In this document: one piece after another, positions 50,131 through 59,197 of the stretch | Layout: the number at the start of each line of letters is the position of its first letter | How positions within the stretch are numbered: position 1 is the first letter of the stretch | Source: an uncultured Oscillospiraceae bacterium | Lineage (GTDB): Bacteria > Bacillota > Clostridia > Oscillospirales > Oscillospiraceae | NCBI GenBank assembly: GCA_934636655.1 | Contig: CAKUAS010000001.1 | Location: forward strand, 62,001-126,000 | Length of the DNA stretch: 64,000 nucleotides | Direction: 5' to 3' | Program-made: the position numbers and the translations under genes | The notes under the pieces: generated by a model | Databases searched by the model: none | Told to the model about the DNA's origin: nothing | Seen by the model: the letters and a program-made list of their open reading frames with translations, nothing else

Positions 50131-50783
50131 GGATCGGCATACTTTGCGCATGTGCGCCGGAGTTTGAGCCGTATAAGGCCGCGCTCGGCGGCAAAACGAG
50201 CATACTGCACGGGATGCAGCACGTGGACGGCGTTTTGTGCGGCCACGAGGTCTCCGCCGTGTTCTGCGGCATCGGCAAGGTAAACGCCGCACTCGGTGCG
50301 GGAGCGCTCATACGCGACTGCGGCGCGGGGAGAGTCATCATGTCAGGAGTTGCCGGGGCTATAAAGCGCGGCGTTCACATAGGCGACTGCGTCATGATAA
50401 CGGACTGCATCTATCATGACCTTACGCCTGAGCTTATCACACAATACCATCCAAGCGGCATCAATCCCGACTTTTTGTGCGAAAAAAATATTGTCGAGAC
50501 AGGCCGCGCTTTGGGCATGCTCTGCGGACGCACCGTCACGGGCGACGTGTTCATCGAAAGCGACGGGCGCGAGAGCATAATAGAGCGTTTTGATCCTGTC
50601 TGCTGCGACATGGAGACCGCGGCGGCAGCGCATGTGTGCCGGGCGATGAATGTTCCGTTTAACTGCGTGCGCGCGATATCCGACACCGAGGATGAAGCGG
50701 GTCTCGGCAGCTTCGAGAAAAACGTCGCCTTTGCCGCGCAGAAGGCCTTTGACGCCGTCTGCGCCGTGCTCGGCGAGATATAA
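50127..50783 (+). CDS. mtnN: 5-methylthioadenosine/S-adenosylhomocysteine nucleosidase
   Basis: A 218-residue nucleosidase that splits MTA and SAH to adenine and thio-sugars. GILCACAPEFEPYKAAL (about 4-20), AVFCGIGKVNAALGAGALI (about 50-68), the GVAGA loop, FIESDGRE and the nucleobase-binding CCDMETAAAAHVCRAMNVPF (about 160-179) with the catalytic Asp in RAISDTEDE are seen. The ATG overlaps the YbaK stop (ATGA). A terminator follows at 50789. Confidence 0.93.
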   Translation: MRIGILCACAPEFEPYKAALGGKTSILHGMQHVDGVLCGHEVSAVFCGIGKVNAALGAGALIRDCGAGRVIMSGVAGAIKRGVHIGDCVMITDCIYHDLTPELITQYHPSGINPDFLCEKNIVETGRALGMLCGRTVTGDVFIESDGRESIIERFDPVCCDMETAAAAHVCRAMNVPFNCVRAISDTEDEAGLGSFEKNVAFAAQKAFDAVCAVLGEI

Positions 50784-50788
50784 AAATC

Positions 50789-50828
50789 ACCCACCCTGCG
50801 TTTTTAGCGCAAGGTGGGTTTTTATTTT
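50789..50828. terminator. Terminator after mtnN
   Basis: Stem ACCCACC, mismatch, TGCG (50789-50800) pairs with 50808-50819, followed on the plus strand by TTTTTATTTT. It also closes the convergent zinc-ribbon gene, whose stop it abuts. Confidence 0.82.
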
Positions 50829-51039
50829 ATTCGATCGGCGTAAATATCATTTTGCACTTAGGACAGACAAAGCTCTCGGCAATTCCCAGCTTCAGAACGC
50901 CCTTTGTTACCTTGACATCTCCGTCACCGGCAAGAAAGAAACCTTCTTTCTTTTCGCTGCTCCAAATAATTTGGCGCGAGGATTGGATGTAGCCTCTCTC
51001 CGCCGCGCCGCCGCAAAACGGACATGCTGTTATTTTCAT
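50827..51039 (-). CDS. PF20097/DUF6487-like zinc-ribbon protein
   Basis: A 70-residue protein with an N-terminal CPFCGG (7-12) and a C-terminal CPKCK (about 60-64), forming a split zinc ribbon. The RGYIQSSRQIIW segment between them is typical of the PF20097 family. GGAG precedes the ATG at 51039. It lies 13 nt after a membrane-protein gene and seems to be the last member of an XRE-led cassette. The function is unknown. Confidence 0.75.
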   Translation of the reverse strand: MKITACPFCGGAAERGYIQSSRQIIWSSEKKEGFFLAGDGDVKVTKGVLKLGIAESFVCPKCKMIFTPIE

Positions 51040-51052
51040 TGCGGTTCTCCTT

Positions 51053-51841
51053 TCAGTCGATGGCGCTTGCATAAAGCTCCAAATGCTCGGCAAGACTTGC
51101 AGAGCCGGAGTAATCGACCTCGAGCACGTTCAGGCCGTGCCAAACTATAAGGTGCTGACCGTCGTTTTCCGAAAGCTTATAGCTTACGCCGTTACTGAGC
51201 GTACCCTCCTGCGATGTCGTATAGTCCCACGCGTCCACAAGCAGCCGCACCACACGCTCGCTTGCGCAGCCGGAATACAGCTTTGTGCTGTAATAGTTTT
51301 CTTGGACGGCGAAGCCCTCCTGGGGTTCTGCAAAGGGCGGCACAGCCTGCTGAGTGCTGATGATCTTACCGGCAAGATCGCTTTTGTTATAAACCACATG
51401 GCCGTCGTTTTCCGCGGGATTTTTCTCTATCCACGCTTCAAGCTCCGCGCTCTCGTCAGGCGAGATATCCGCCAAAAGCGGCGCGCTCGGGTTGCCGGTG
51501 TATTGGCGCATCGGCGTGAGCAGCTGCTTTCCGCCCACGGGCGAGTGAACTGCGTACCAAATCATACTTCCGACTATCAGAATGGCGGCAATTGCGTAGA
51601 GTGCGTATCTTCCCCATCGGTTTTGGCTTTTGCCCCAAAAACGCCGTATCTCATAAATAAGCGCAAACAGGAACAGAACGAGCAGCAGCGGGGTTGATAT
51701 AGTCGCAACAAGCCCCTTATCGACAATATACGTTCCAAAGCCGACGGCATTTGCCGCGACGAGCATTATAATAAGCAGCACGAGCTCATAGGCTGACAAG
51801 GCGCACAAGCCAATTATTCTTATCTTCGGCTTACGAAGCAT
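51053..51841 (-). CDS. Membrane protein of unknown function, three N-terminal helices
   Basis: I do not recognise this 262-residue protein. It has three membrane helices (about 8-32, 42-65 and 79-98) and an extracytoplasmic domain of about 160 residues. That domain holds a Pro-containing acidic segment (SPDESAELEAWIEKNPAENDG), one Cys and a beta-rich end. The 47-nt gap from the XRE gene and shared strand suggest an operon. A ribosome site GGAGGATGG lies before the ATG. It could be a target or partner of the membrane-bound XRE regulator. Confidence 0.7.
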   Translation of the reverse strand: MLRKPKIRIIGLCALSAYELVLLIIMLVAANAVGFGTYIVDKGLVATISTPLLLVLFLFALIYEIRRFWGKSQNRWGRYALYAIAAILIVGSMIWYAVHSPVGGKQLLTPMRQYTGNPSAPLLADISPDESAELEAWIEKNPAENDGHVVYNKSDLAGKIISTQQAVPPFAEPQEGFAVQENYYSTKLYSGCASERVVRLLVDAWDYTTSQEGTLSNGVSYKLSENDGQHLIVWHGLNVLEVDYSGSASLAEHLELYASAID

Positions 51842-51887
51842 GTGAAACCATCCTCCTTTTCTTTTATATACACAATAAATTCAATCT

Positions 51888-52562
51888 TCACTTTTTTAAT
51901 TTCAGAACCCACATCACCGCGTGCGTCGCCCAGGCTCCGGCGAGGCCGCAGAGGATATACCAAGCTATTTCCGCCGCGGCTGTCACGAGACCGAAAGCCT
52001 CGCTGAGAGCCTCATGCTTAAAGCCAATCGCGGCAAACGCTTCGCAGACTATCCATGCGGCCATCGCGCTGAGGGCTGTTTTATAGAAGTTCTCCTCATC
52101 GGTGCTGAAATAACGGACAGCGCAGCCGAAGGCGACGGCTATGAGCATCGCAAAGGCGCTCCATGTTCCGAAATTGAGCAGTATCAGCTTATCGAAGAAA
52201 AACGCGTACTCCCGGTCGAGGCAGAGCATGGCCGTCAGCGCAACGAAGATGAGCGTTATGAGCCTCCAGCGGCGGTCAAGCTCACGCTTCTGCACCTTCA
52301 GTGCGTCAAAAACGAGCTGCGTGACCTCAGGCTCTTTGATGTTCGGCGTTTGTATACGCTCGCCCTTTATAAGCTCCGCCGCGCTCACGCCGAGTGCCTC
52401 GGTAAGAGCCTCTATGAGCGAAACATCGGGAAAGCGCTTGCCTCGCTCCCAGTTTGAAACGGCCTGCTTCGATACGCCGACAGCGTCGGCAAGCTCTGCC
52501 TGCGTCATGTTCTTTTCCCTGCGCATCTGCTCGATAAGCCTCCCTGTTTTGTTCATTTCCAC
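51888..52562 (-). CDS. XRE-family regulator with C-terminal membrane domain
   Basis: A 224-residue protein. The N-terminal XRE helix-turn-helix (about 5-60) includes MTQAELADAVGVSKQAVSNWERGKRFPDVS. After a charged linker come four membrane helices (about 100-115, 127-150, 162-182 and 196-218). The start is probably the GTG at 52562, with GGAGG 9 nt upstream; ATG at 52556 is an alternative. A membrane-tethered repressor of this shape likely senses an envelope signal. The promoter at 52588-52617 carries a palindrome over the -10. Confidence 0.82.
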   Translation of the reverse strand: MEMNKTGRLIEQMRREKNMTQAELADAVGVSKQAVSNWERGKRFPDVSLIEALTEALGVSAAELIKGERIQTPNIKEPEVTQLVFDALKVQKRELDRRWRLITLIFVALTAMLCLDREYAFFFDKLILLNFGTWSAFAMLIAVAFGCAVRYFSTDEENFYKTALSAMAAWIVCEAFAAIGFKHEALSEAFGLVTAAAEIAWYILCGLAGAWATHAVMWVLKLKK

Positions 52563-52587
52563 CGCGCTCCGCCTCCTTTACGCTTTC

Positions 52588-52617
52588 ACTATATAGTAAG
52601 ATATGATGAATTGTCAA
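52588..52617 (-). promoter_or_regulatory. Promoter and possible operator for XRE cassette
   Basis: Minus-strand perfect TTGACA (52612-52617), 18-bp spacer, TATAGT (52588-52593). A 10-bp palindrome ACTATATAGT (52588-52597) covers the -10, a natural place for autorepression. Confidence 0.72.
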
Positions 52618-52651
52618 TAAACGGTCTGTTGACCGCGCAAAAAGAACATAG

Positions 52652-52687
52652 GCATAAAAAATTCCGCATCTTTCGATGCGGAATTTT
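52652..52687 (-). terminator. rpsU terminator
   Basis: A 13-bp stem AAAATTCCGCATC/GATGCGGAATTTT with a 4-nt loop (GAAA on the minus strand), followed there by TTTATG. It lies 10 nt after the rpsU stop. Confidence 0.85.
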
Positions 52688-52697
52688 ACTTGCGTCA

Positions 52698-52883
52698 TTA
52701 ATAATAACGCTTATTCTTGTTCTTGCGTGCTGCCTCGCTCTTTTTGCGGCGCTTGACGCTGGGGCTCTGGTAGTACTCCTTCTTTCTCAGGTCGGCCAGT
52801 ACACCAGCCTTGGCACAGCTGCGCTTAAATCTTTTAAGAGCATTGTCCAGAGATTCGTTCTCCTTGACATAGACTTCAGACAT
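52698..52883 (-). CDS. rpsU: 30S ribosomal protein S21
   Basis: A 61-residue S21 with the conserved [19 protein letters not shown]-terminus, [20 protein letters not shown] and a basic tail. GGAGGGAG precedes the ATG. It is a single-gene unit between its own consensus promoter and terminator, separate from leuS just upstream. Confidence 0.97.
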   Translation of the reverse strand: MSEVYVKENESLDNALKRFKRSCAKAGVLADLRKKEYYQSPSVKRRKKSEAARKNKNKRYY

Positions 52884-52950
52884 TTATTTCACTCCCTCCA
52901 TATACGCCTTTCGACGCTTTAAGGGCCAAATTCATGGCTTAACGTATGAT

Positions 52951-52979
52951 ATTATACTCACATCGGAGCATAATGTCAA
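52951..52979 (-). promoter_or_regulatory. Consensus promoter for rpsU
   Basis: Minus-strand TTGACA (52974-52979), 17-bp spacer, TATAAT (52951-52956): both boxes perfect. It lies between the leuS stop and rpsU, with a leader of about 60 nt. Confidence 0.9.
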
Positions 52980-52982
52980 CCT

Positions 52983-55403
52983 TTACTTTATGATAAGATT
53001 GATAAGTTTATTCTTCACGACGATAGTCTTAACGAGCTGCTTACCTTCCATCAGGCGCTTGACCTTTTCGTCAGCACAGGCAGCCTCCACAATGACGCCG
53101 TCGTCGGAATCGGACGGAACGGTGATGGTGGTCTTGAGCTTGCCGTTTACCTGGACCGCCATCTCGCGGGTAGCGTCGACGGTCTTGGCCTCGTCATACT
53201 CCGGCCAGCGCATCTGCATGGCCATCTTGCCCTCTTTCGCGGCATAGCCCATAAGCTCCCACATTTCCTCAGCGATATGAGGCGCGAAGGGGCTGAGCAT
53301 GAGGATGAGGGTCTTGACCTCGCCTCTGGTGCAGCCGTTTGCGTAGAACTCGTTTACCATGGTCATGAGAGCCGCGATAGCGGTGTTCATCTTGAGATCA
53401 TATATATCCGATCCGACCTTTTTTATCGTCTTATGGATGATGGCCTCGTTCTTGGCGGAGTAGTTTTCGTCGTCCTTTGCCAGCTCCATGAGGTTCCAGC
53501 AGCGGTCGAGGAAGCGCTTCGAGCCCTTGACGGCCTCGTTCGACCAGGAAACGGCCTTCTCAAAGTCGCCGATGAACATGATGTGCATACGCAGCGTGTC
53601 CGCGCCGTACTGGTTTACGATATCGTTGGGGTTAACGACGTTGCCGCGGGATTTCGACATCTTCTCGCCGCCCTCGCCGAGGATCATGCCGTGGCTCGTG
53701 CGCTTTGCATACGGCTCCTTGGTCGGAACAACGCCGATATCGTACAGGAACTTATGCCAGAAGCGGGAGTACAGCAGGTGCAGCGTGGTGTGCTCCATGC
53801 CGCCGTTGTACCAGTCGACGGGTCCCCAGTAATCGACCGCTTCCTTTGAAACGAGCGCTTTATCGTCGTGCGGATCCATATAGCGCAGCCAGTACCAGCT
53901 TGAGCCTGCCCAGTTGGGCATCGTATCGGTCTCGCGCTCGGCTTTTCCGCCGCACTTCGGGCAGGTAGTCTCGACCCAATCGCGCATCTTTGCGATGGGA
54001 GACTCGCCGTTGTCGGTCGGCTCGTAGTTTTCAACATCGGGCAGGAGCAGCGGGAGCTCCTCCTCGGGAACGGGCACCCAGCCGCACTTCGGGCAGTTTA
54101 CCATCGGGATAGGTTCGCCCCAGTAGCGCTGGCGGGAGAATACCCAGTCGCGCAGCTTGTAGTTGACCTTTTCCTTGCCTATTCCCTGCTCGACGACGTA
54201 TTTCTTCATCGCGGGGATCGCTTCCTTTACGGTCATGCCGTTAAGGAATCCGGAGTTTACCATGACGGCGCTGTCGTCCTTTGCGACGAATGCTTCCTTG
54301 GTGATATCGCCGCCGGCGACGACCTCGACGATGGGCAGACCAAACTTGGTCGCAAACTCCCAGTCGCGCTGATCGTGACCCGGAACGCCCATTACGATGC
54401 CGGTGCCGTAGCCCATGAGGACATAGTCGGAGACGAACATCGGGAGCATCTTATGAGTTACGGGGTTCTCGACCTCGATACCGTCGAGGCGAACGCCGGT
54501 CTTTTCCTTATTGAGTTCGCCGCGCTCGAAATCGGACTTTCTCGCAGCTTCCTTCTGATAGGCCGCGACCTCGTCCCAGTTATTTATCTTATCCTTCCAC
54601 TCCTCGAGTATCGGGTGCTCGGGAGAAATGACCATGTAAGTAGTACCGAACAGAGTGTCGGCACGGGTGGTGTAAACGGTGACCTCGCCGCCGATATTGG
54701 TCTTGAAGGTGACCTCGGCGCCGGTGGAGCGGCCTATCCAGTTGCGCTGCTGGATCTTGACGCGCTCGATGTAATCGACGTCGTCAAGATCGTCGATGAG
54801 GCGCTGAGCATACTTGGTTATACGCAGCATCCACTGGCTCTTCTCCTTACGGACGACCTCGCTGCCGCAGCGCTCGCACACGCCGTCGACGACCTCTTCG
54901 TTTGCGAGAACGCACTTGCAGGAGGTACACCAGTTGACTGGCATAGTGGTCTTGTACGCAAGACCGTGCTTGTACATCTGAAGGAATATCCACTGCGTCC
55001 ACTTATAATACTGCGGGTCGGTCGTGTCGATAACTCTGTCCCAATCAAAGCCGTAGCCGAGCATTTTCAGCTGAGAGGTGAATGTCTTTATGTTATCTGC
55101 CGTGACCTTTGCCGGGTGGATATGGGTCTTTATGGCGTAGTTTTCCGTCGGCAGGCCAAAAGCGTCAAAGCCGATTGGATAAAGGACGTTATAGCCGTCC
55201 ATTCTCTTCTTGCGGCAGACTATGTCAAGTGCGGTGAAGGGTCTGGGATGGCCGACGTGCAGTCCCTGACCGGAGGGATACGGAAACTCGATAAGTCCGT
55301 AGAACTTGGGACGAGTGGTATCGCCGGTAACTGCCGCATAAGGCTTGGTCTCTTCCCATATCTTCTGCCACTTCTTTTCAATTGCTGCGAAATCGTATTT
55401 CAT
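52983..55403 (-). CDS. leuS: Leucine-tRNA ligase
   Basis: A class I synthetase of 806 residues. HIGH-type motif [14 protein letters not shown] (about 43-56), zinc-like CxxC clusters (CTSCKC, CERCGS), the CP1 editing domain (about 220-420) with the [19 protein letters not shown] segment, a second ribbon (CPKCGW...CPKCGG) and [12 protein letters not shown] (about 580) are in order. AAGGGAG lies before the ATG. It is the last gene of the nadD-LCP-rsfS-leuS run. There is no room for a T-box upstream. Confidence 0.98.
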   Translation of the reverse strand: MKYDFAAIEKKWQKIWEETKPYAAVTGDTTRPKFYGLIEFPYPSGQGLHVGHPRPFTALDIVCRKKRMDGYNVLYPIGFDAFGLPTENYAIKTHIHPAKVTADNIKTFTSQLKMLGYGFDWDRVIDTTDPQYYKWTQWIFLQMYKHGLAYKTTMPVNWCTSCKCVLANEEVVDGVCERCGSEVVRKEKSQWMLRITKYAQRLIDDLDDVDYIERVKIQQRNWIGRSTGAEVTFKTNIGGEVTVYTTRADTLFGTTYMVISPEHPILEEWKDKINNWDEVAAYQKEAARKSDFERGELNKEKTGVRLDGIEVENPVTHKMLPMFVSDYVLMGYGTGIVMGVPGHDQRDWEFATKFGLPIVEVVAGGDITKEAFVAKDDSAVMVNSGFLNGMTVKEAIPAMKKYVVEQGIGKEKVNYKLRDWVFSRQRYWGEPIPMVNCPKCGWVPVPEEELPLLLPDVENYEPTDNGESPIAKMRDWVETTCPKCGGKAERETDTMPNWAGSSWYWLRYMDPHDDKALVSKEAVDYWGPVDWYNGGMEHTTLHLLYSRFWHKFLYDIGVVPTKEPYAKRTSHGMILGEGGEKMSKSRGNVVNPNDIVNQYGADTLRMHIMFIGDFEKAVSWSNEAVKGSKRFLDRCWNLMELAKDDENYSAKNEAIIHKTIKKVGSDIYDLKMNTAIAALMTMVNEFYANGCTRGEVKTLILMLSPFAPHIAEEMWELMGYAAKEGKMAMQMRWPEYDEAKTVDATREMAVQVNGKLKTTITVPSDSDDGVIVEAACADEKVKRLMEGKQLVKTIVVKNKLINLIIK

Positions 55404-55448
55404 TTTAAATTTACTCCCTTATAGTTATTATTCTTGTCCGAACGCCCC

Positions 55449-55811
55449 TTAGCAGGGGCCTATAAGGGATGAGAGCTTGATCTCCTCGGCGTCTGACCAC
55501 AGATGCTCAAGCTTATAGAAGTCGCGTGCTTCCTCGGTGAACACATGCGCCACGACGCAACCGAAATCGAGAAGCACCCAGCTGCCGCTGCGATATCCTT
55601 CGCGGCGGATGGGCGGCTCGCCAGCCTCGCTCATTGCCTTGTCGATCTCGTCTGTAAGAGTTTTTATATGCGTGGAAGAAGTACCCGTGCAGATAATGAA
55701 ATAATCGCACAGAGATGTGAGTTTATCGGTTTTGAGGACTTTAATATCCTTGCCTTTCTTGTCGCTGAGCGCCTTGGCGGCTATCTTAACGACTTCGTTA
55801 GGTGTCATCAT
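55449..55811 (-). CDS. rsfS: Ribosome silencing factor RsfS
   Basis: A 120-residue RsfS/YbeB/Iojap protein that binds L14 and blocks subunit joining when nutrients are short. Core segments LCDYFIICTGTSSTHIKTLTDEI (about 31-53), GSWVLLDFGCVVAHVFTEEARDFYKLEHLW (about 81-110) are typical. The ATG overlaps the LCP stop. The nadD/yqeK-LCP-rsfS-leuS order is common in Clostridia. Confidence 0.95.
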   Translation of the reverse strand: MMTPNEVVKIAAKALSDKKGKDIKVLKTDKLTSLCDYFIICTGTSSTHIKTLTDEIDKAMSEAGEPPIRREGYRSGSWVLLDFGCVVAHVFTEEARDFYKLEHLWSDAEEIKLSSLIGPC

Positions 55812-57112
55812 TCGTTATCATCCTTACTGTCTGAATTTGATTGACTTGAAGTGCTTGAATACGGGTAAACTCCGGCCGACCCCATTGAGCTTGACGAGCT
55901 GTAGTTCAGGAACGAGGAAACTCCTCCCGCAAGTTCGCCGGTGGTCGAATAGAAGTTGCCGTTTTTATAGGTCACGATGTTCACGTTTTCGGTCGTTACC
56001 TGAGCCTCCCAGGGGTTAAGGCATTCATTGACCATCTTGAGCCATGCGTCGATATCGCAGAAAACATAGCTTGCGCCGAAAATACTGCCGTTTGTATCAC
56101 CGGGCATGGTGTAGAACTTGATATTACTGCTGTCAAGCTTCAAGAACTCCTTAGCGTAATAGAGCATATTCTCGGCGGTAAGACTCGTCTGCATATTGTC
56201 GCTTACGATGCTTATGACCTCGGAGAGATTGGGGATATTCTTCAGGCTTATCATCTGACTTGCAACTGCCATGAGAAGCTCGTGCTGCATGTCTATACGC
56301 TGAATATCGCCGCCGGCGTAGCCGCTTCTGAAACGCATGAGCTGAACGAACTGCTCACCGTTGAGCGTCTGCTGGCCTGCCGGTATGTGGATGTGCAGAT
56401 CCTGAGTCGGATCGTCATAGTCCATTCCGGGGGGAACATCGAACTTAACGCCGCCGATAGCATCGACGACCTTTTCGGCAGCCTCCATATTGACGAGGAT
56501 ATATCCGTCCACATCAAAGCCGAGGAACGACTTGATAAGCTCCTCGCGCATCGACGCTATCGGGTCGCAGCCGTAATACGAACTGCTAGCGATATTTGAA
56601 TAATACTCTGCATAGTGATAAGCCGAGTTTGCCTTCTTTACCTCGTGCTTAATATTCGTGAGCGTATCACGTGGAATGCTCACAACGTTGAGCGTATGAT
56701 TTACCGTGTCAAGCTGACCGACCATTATAGTGTCGGTATTATTACTGACAACATCTACACCGGCAACAAGGATCGTATACACGCCCGGCTTCCTGCCGTC
56801 GACCGTATTCACCGGTGGATCGTCGTTATTTGTGATACCGTCCTTATTGCTGTCGGGCGCATCCATAAAATACTCAATGTACACATAGGCCGCTGCAAGC
56901 AGTACAACGAGGCAGAGCAGGATTATGAGGATGACCTTACCGGCCTTGCCCTTTTTTTTCTGCTTTTTGCCGCTCTGCGTCTTATCCACGGACTGCGTGG
57001 GTCTCGCCTCTGCGTAATCGTAATCATATTCGTCATATCTTTCGGGCGTGCGGCTGCTGCTTTTGCTGCTGCCTGAATGTCTGCCGCTTTTTTTGCCTCC
57101 GAATAGCTGCAT
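55808..57112 (-). CDS. LytR-CpsA-Psr family glycopolymer ligase
   Basis: A 434-residue membrane protein that attaches wall polymers to peptidoglycan. A Lys/Ser-rich cytoplasmic tail (about 1-58) precedes one membrane helix (about 60-82). The LCP domain (about 108-275) has VDVVSNNTDTIMV, SIPRDTLTNI (Arg for pyrophosphate) and RFRSGYAGGDIQRIDMQHELL. The tail after it is Ser/Asn/Asp-rich and low-complexity (about 405-434). AAGGGAT precedes the ATG. Confidence 0.93.
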   Translation of the reverse strand: MQLFGGKKSGRHSGSSKSSSRTPERYDEYDYDYAEARPTQSVDKTQSGKKQKKKGKAGKVILIILLCLVVLLAAAYVYIEYFMDAPDSNKDGITNNDDPPVNTVDGRKPGVYTILVAGVDVVSNNTDTIMVGQLDTVNHTLNVVSIPRDTLTNIKHEVKKANSAYHYAEYYSNIASSSYYGCDPIASMREELIKSFLGFDVDGYILVNMEAAEKVVDAIGGVKFDVPPGMDYDDPTQDLHIHIPAGQQTLNGEQFVQLMRFRSGYAGGDIQRIDMQHELLMAVASQMISLKNIPNLSEVISIVSDNMQTSLTAENMLYYAKEFLKLDSSNIKFYTMPGDTNGSIFGASYVFCDIDAWLKMVNECLNPWEAQVTTENVNIVTYKNGNFYSTTGELAGGVSSFLNYSSSSSMGSAGVYPYSSTSSQSNSDSKDDNE

Positions 57113-57133
57113 ACTTTTTATCCCTTCTAAGTG

Positions 57134-58306
57134 TTATTGCTGCATAGTATGCTCGGCATACCATTTATAAGCGTCGGCAGTTGCGTAATACGGCTCCTGC
57201 CCATAGCTTCTTATGTCTTCAAGGCTCATCTCGAGCCCCAGCGCCATCGCTGCGTCAAGATCTTCATACGCAAGCTTTCTCAGCTTGTCCACACCCTCAA
57301 AATCACGATTCGGCTCGATATAATCGGCCATGTAGATGATCTTTTCGAGAAGCGTCATATCGGGCTTCCCGGTCGTGTGCCATCGAATAGCATCATAGAC
57401 CTCGTCGCTTATATTAAACAGGTCTCTTGCCAAGGCTGCACCCGTCTTTGCGTGCAGAAGCTTGACATTTTCTTCTTCAGCGGTGTCGTTTATAATACCA
57501 TATTTCCTGCACAATATCAATTGGTCGGATAACACAAGTTTTTTTGTAATATCGTGCAGAATTCCGGCTTCTGCTGCATTTTCGGGATCTTCACCCCAGC
57601 GATTGGCAAGCGTGACCGCCTCGGCCTCACAGCCGACAACATGGGCCACGCGCTTTGGCGCGAGCATCGCATATGCCTTTTCGCGCAGCCAGTAAAGCTC
57701 CGGCTTTGCGTCATAGTCTCCGTTTTTTATGATTCGCGCATACACCGTCTCCGGCAGGTACGACGCACCGCGTCTGTTCGGCAGCATATCACGTATATCC
57801 GACGAGGACATTGGCTTGGGCTCATGATTTATGAACACGCAGTTTGCTCCGTACTGGCGTTTTAGGTAATCTGCGTGCTCGATAACATGCGCATCCTCGC
57901 CCTCGTTGCGGCAAAACACACCGAGCGTCATATTCTCGAGCAAAAAGCGGAACCTGTACCACTCTTCAAAGCTGAATAGCATGTCGCTTCCCATAACAAA
58001 TGTGAATTCCGCATCCGGATACAGCTTCATTAGTTCTTCAAGCGTATCGGCCGAATAGCTTTTACCCTCGCGCAGGATCTCTATATCCGAAACCTCTGCA
58101 TTTGGGATATCCGCAAAGGCAAGCCTTGTGAGCTCAAGGCGCTCGTTTGCGTCGGGGCTGCCTCCGGCAAGTTCCTTATGCGGGGGTATGCTCGCCGGGA
58201 TAATAAGCATTTTGTCCGGCTTTAAACACTCGGACACGGCATTAGCGGCTTCAACATGTCCGCAGTGCGGTGGGTTGAAGCTTCCGCCGTAAATTGCAAT
58301 CTTCAT
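57134..58306 (-). CDS. nadD: NadD-YqeK fusion: NaMN adenylyltransferase and HD-domain Ap4A hydrolase
   Basis: A 390-residue fusion. Residues 1-195 are nicotinate-nucleotide adenylyltransferase: YGGSFNPPHCGHV (about 5-17), PHKE and SSSDIRDMLP. Residues 205-388 match YqeK (symmetrical dinucleoside tetraphosphatase) with the HD-type pattern VAHVVGCEAEA, GILHDITKK (His-Asp about 250), a later His in IRWHTTGKP and MADYIEPNR. In Bacillus the two are separate neighbouring genes. The fused enzyme could couple NAD synthesis to Ap4A clearance. The ATG overlaps the yhbY stop (ATGA). Confidence 0.92.
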   Translation of the reverse strand: MKIAIYGGSFNPPHCGHVEAANAVSECLKPDKMLIIPASIPPHKELAGGSPDANERLELTRLAFADIPNAEVSDIEILREGKSYSADTLEELMKLYPDAEFTFVMGSDMLFSFEEWYRFRFLLENMTLGVFCRNEGEDAHVIEHADYLKRQYGANCVFINHEPKPMSSSDIRDMLPNRRGASYLPETVYARIIKNGDYDAKPELYWLREKAYAMLAPKRVAHVVGCEAEAVTLANRWGEDPENAAEAGILHDITKKLVLSDQLILCRKYGIINDTAEEENVKLLHAKTGAALARDLFNISDEVYDAIRWHTTGKPDMTLLEKIIYMADYIEPNRDFEGVDKLRKLAYEDLDAAMALGLEMSLEDIRSYGQEPYYATADAYKWYAEHTMQQ

Positions 58307-58611
58307 TTTTTCTTATCTTTTATAAGAGCTATTTTAGGCTCTTTCTCGTTACGTTTATACAGTACAAACTTACTTCCTATGGTCTGGACCGTCTCTGCCG
58401 AGCATGCCTCGGCGAGAGCATCTGCCGCCTCGCGCGCCGTAAGGAGACTGTTTTCCAGAACTCTTCCCTTTATAAGCTCGCGCGCCTTGAGCGCATCCTT
58501 GACCTGCGTTATCGTATTTTCGCTTATTCCGCCCTTGCCGACCTGGATTATCGTATCCTCAGTCATCGCAAGGCCTCTGAGCTGGGCTCTCTGTTTACTT
58601 GTCAGTGCCAT
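58303..58611 (-). CDS. yhbY: YhbY-family RNA-binding (CRM domain) protein
   Basis: A 102-residue CRM-domain protein associated with pre-50S ribosomes. LTSKQRAQLRGLAM (about 2-15), VGKGGISENTITQVKDALKARELIKGRVLEN (about 24-54) and a IGSKFVLYKRN end are typical. It overlaps rdgB by 17 nt with AGGAAGA as the ribosome site. yhbY-nadD is a conserved Firmicute pair. Confidence 0.93.
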   Translation of the reverse strand: MALTSKQRAQLRGLAMTEDTIIQVGKGGISENTITQVKDALKARELIKGRVLENSLLTAREAADALAEACSAETVQTIGSKFVLYKRNEKEPKIALIKDKKK

Positions 58612-59197
58612 TTATCTTCCTCAGTTCCGTTTTGAATTTTGCGAGCGCATGCGCTCTGTGTGATATCTTATTTTTTACCTCCGTGCCGAGCACGGCCATA
58701 CTGTCGGCATATCCGTCCGGCATGAACACGGGATCGTAGCCAAAGCCACCCTCTCCATGGGGCTCGGTAAGTATCTGCCCAGGGCATTCGCCCTCGGTAC
58801 GTATCTCGGCTCCTCCGGGCAGCAGACAGCATATGCTGGACACAAACTTTGCCTTGCGATCCGTAACGCCCTCAAGCTTCGACAGAAGGTACATATACTT
58901 TTCCTTATCGCTTGCGTCGTGGCCGCCGGGGGCATAGCGCGCAGAGTACACGCCGGGTTCGCCGTTCAATGCGTCGACCATGAGCCCCGAATCGTCGGCA
59001 ACCGTTGCCTCGCCTGTAGCGTCAAAGACTGCTTTTGCCTTGAGATACGCATTCTCGGCAAAGGTCGTGCCGGTCTCATCAACTTCAAAATTGCAGCCGG
59101 CCTCGCGCTGCGAGAGTATCTCAACGTCCATATCGGACAGTATAGCCTTGAGTTCCTTGAGCTTTTTTGCATTATTGCTTGCAAGTATGAGCTTCAT
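58595..59197 (-). CDS. rdgB: XTP/dITP diphosphatase (Ham1/RdgB)
   Basis: A 200-residue house-cleaning pyrophosphatase removing dITP/XTP. LASNNAKKLKELKAIL (about 4-19), ATVADDSGLMVDALNGEPGVYSARYAPG (about 64-90) and the C-terminal GFGYDPVFMPDG and SHRAHALAKF are the family motifs. The ATG shares its A with the ftsY stop (TAATG), so translation is coupled. Confidence 0.96.
   Translation of the reverse strand: MKLILASNNAKKLKELKAILSDMDVEILSQREAGCNFEVDETGTTFAENAYLKAKAVFDATGEATVADDSGLMVDALNGEPGVYSARYAPGGHDASDKEKYMYLLSKLEGVTDRKAKFVSSICCLLPGGAEIRTEGECPGQILTEPHGEGGFGYDPVFMPDGYADSMAVLGTEVKNKISHRAHALAKFKTELRKINGTDK

Noticed and set aside
54375..55424. 349-codon open frame opposite leuS
   Set aside because: It is antisense to conserved leuS codons, with no recognisable domain or start signal.
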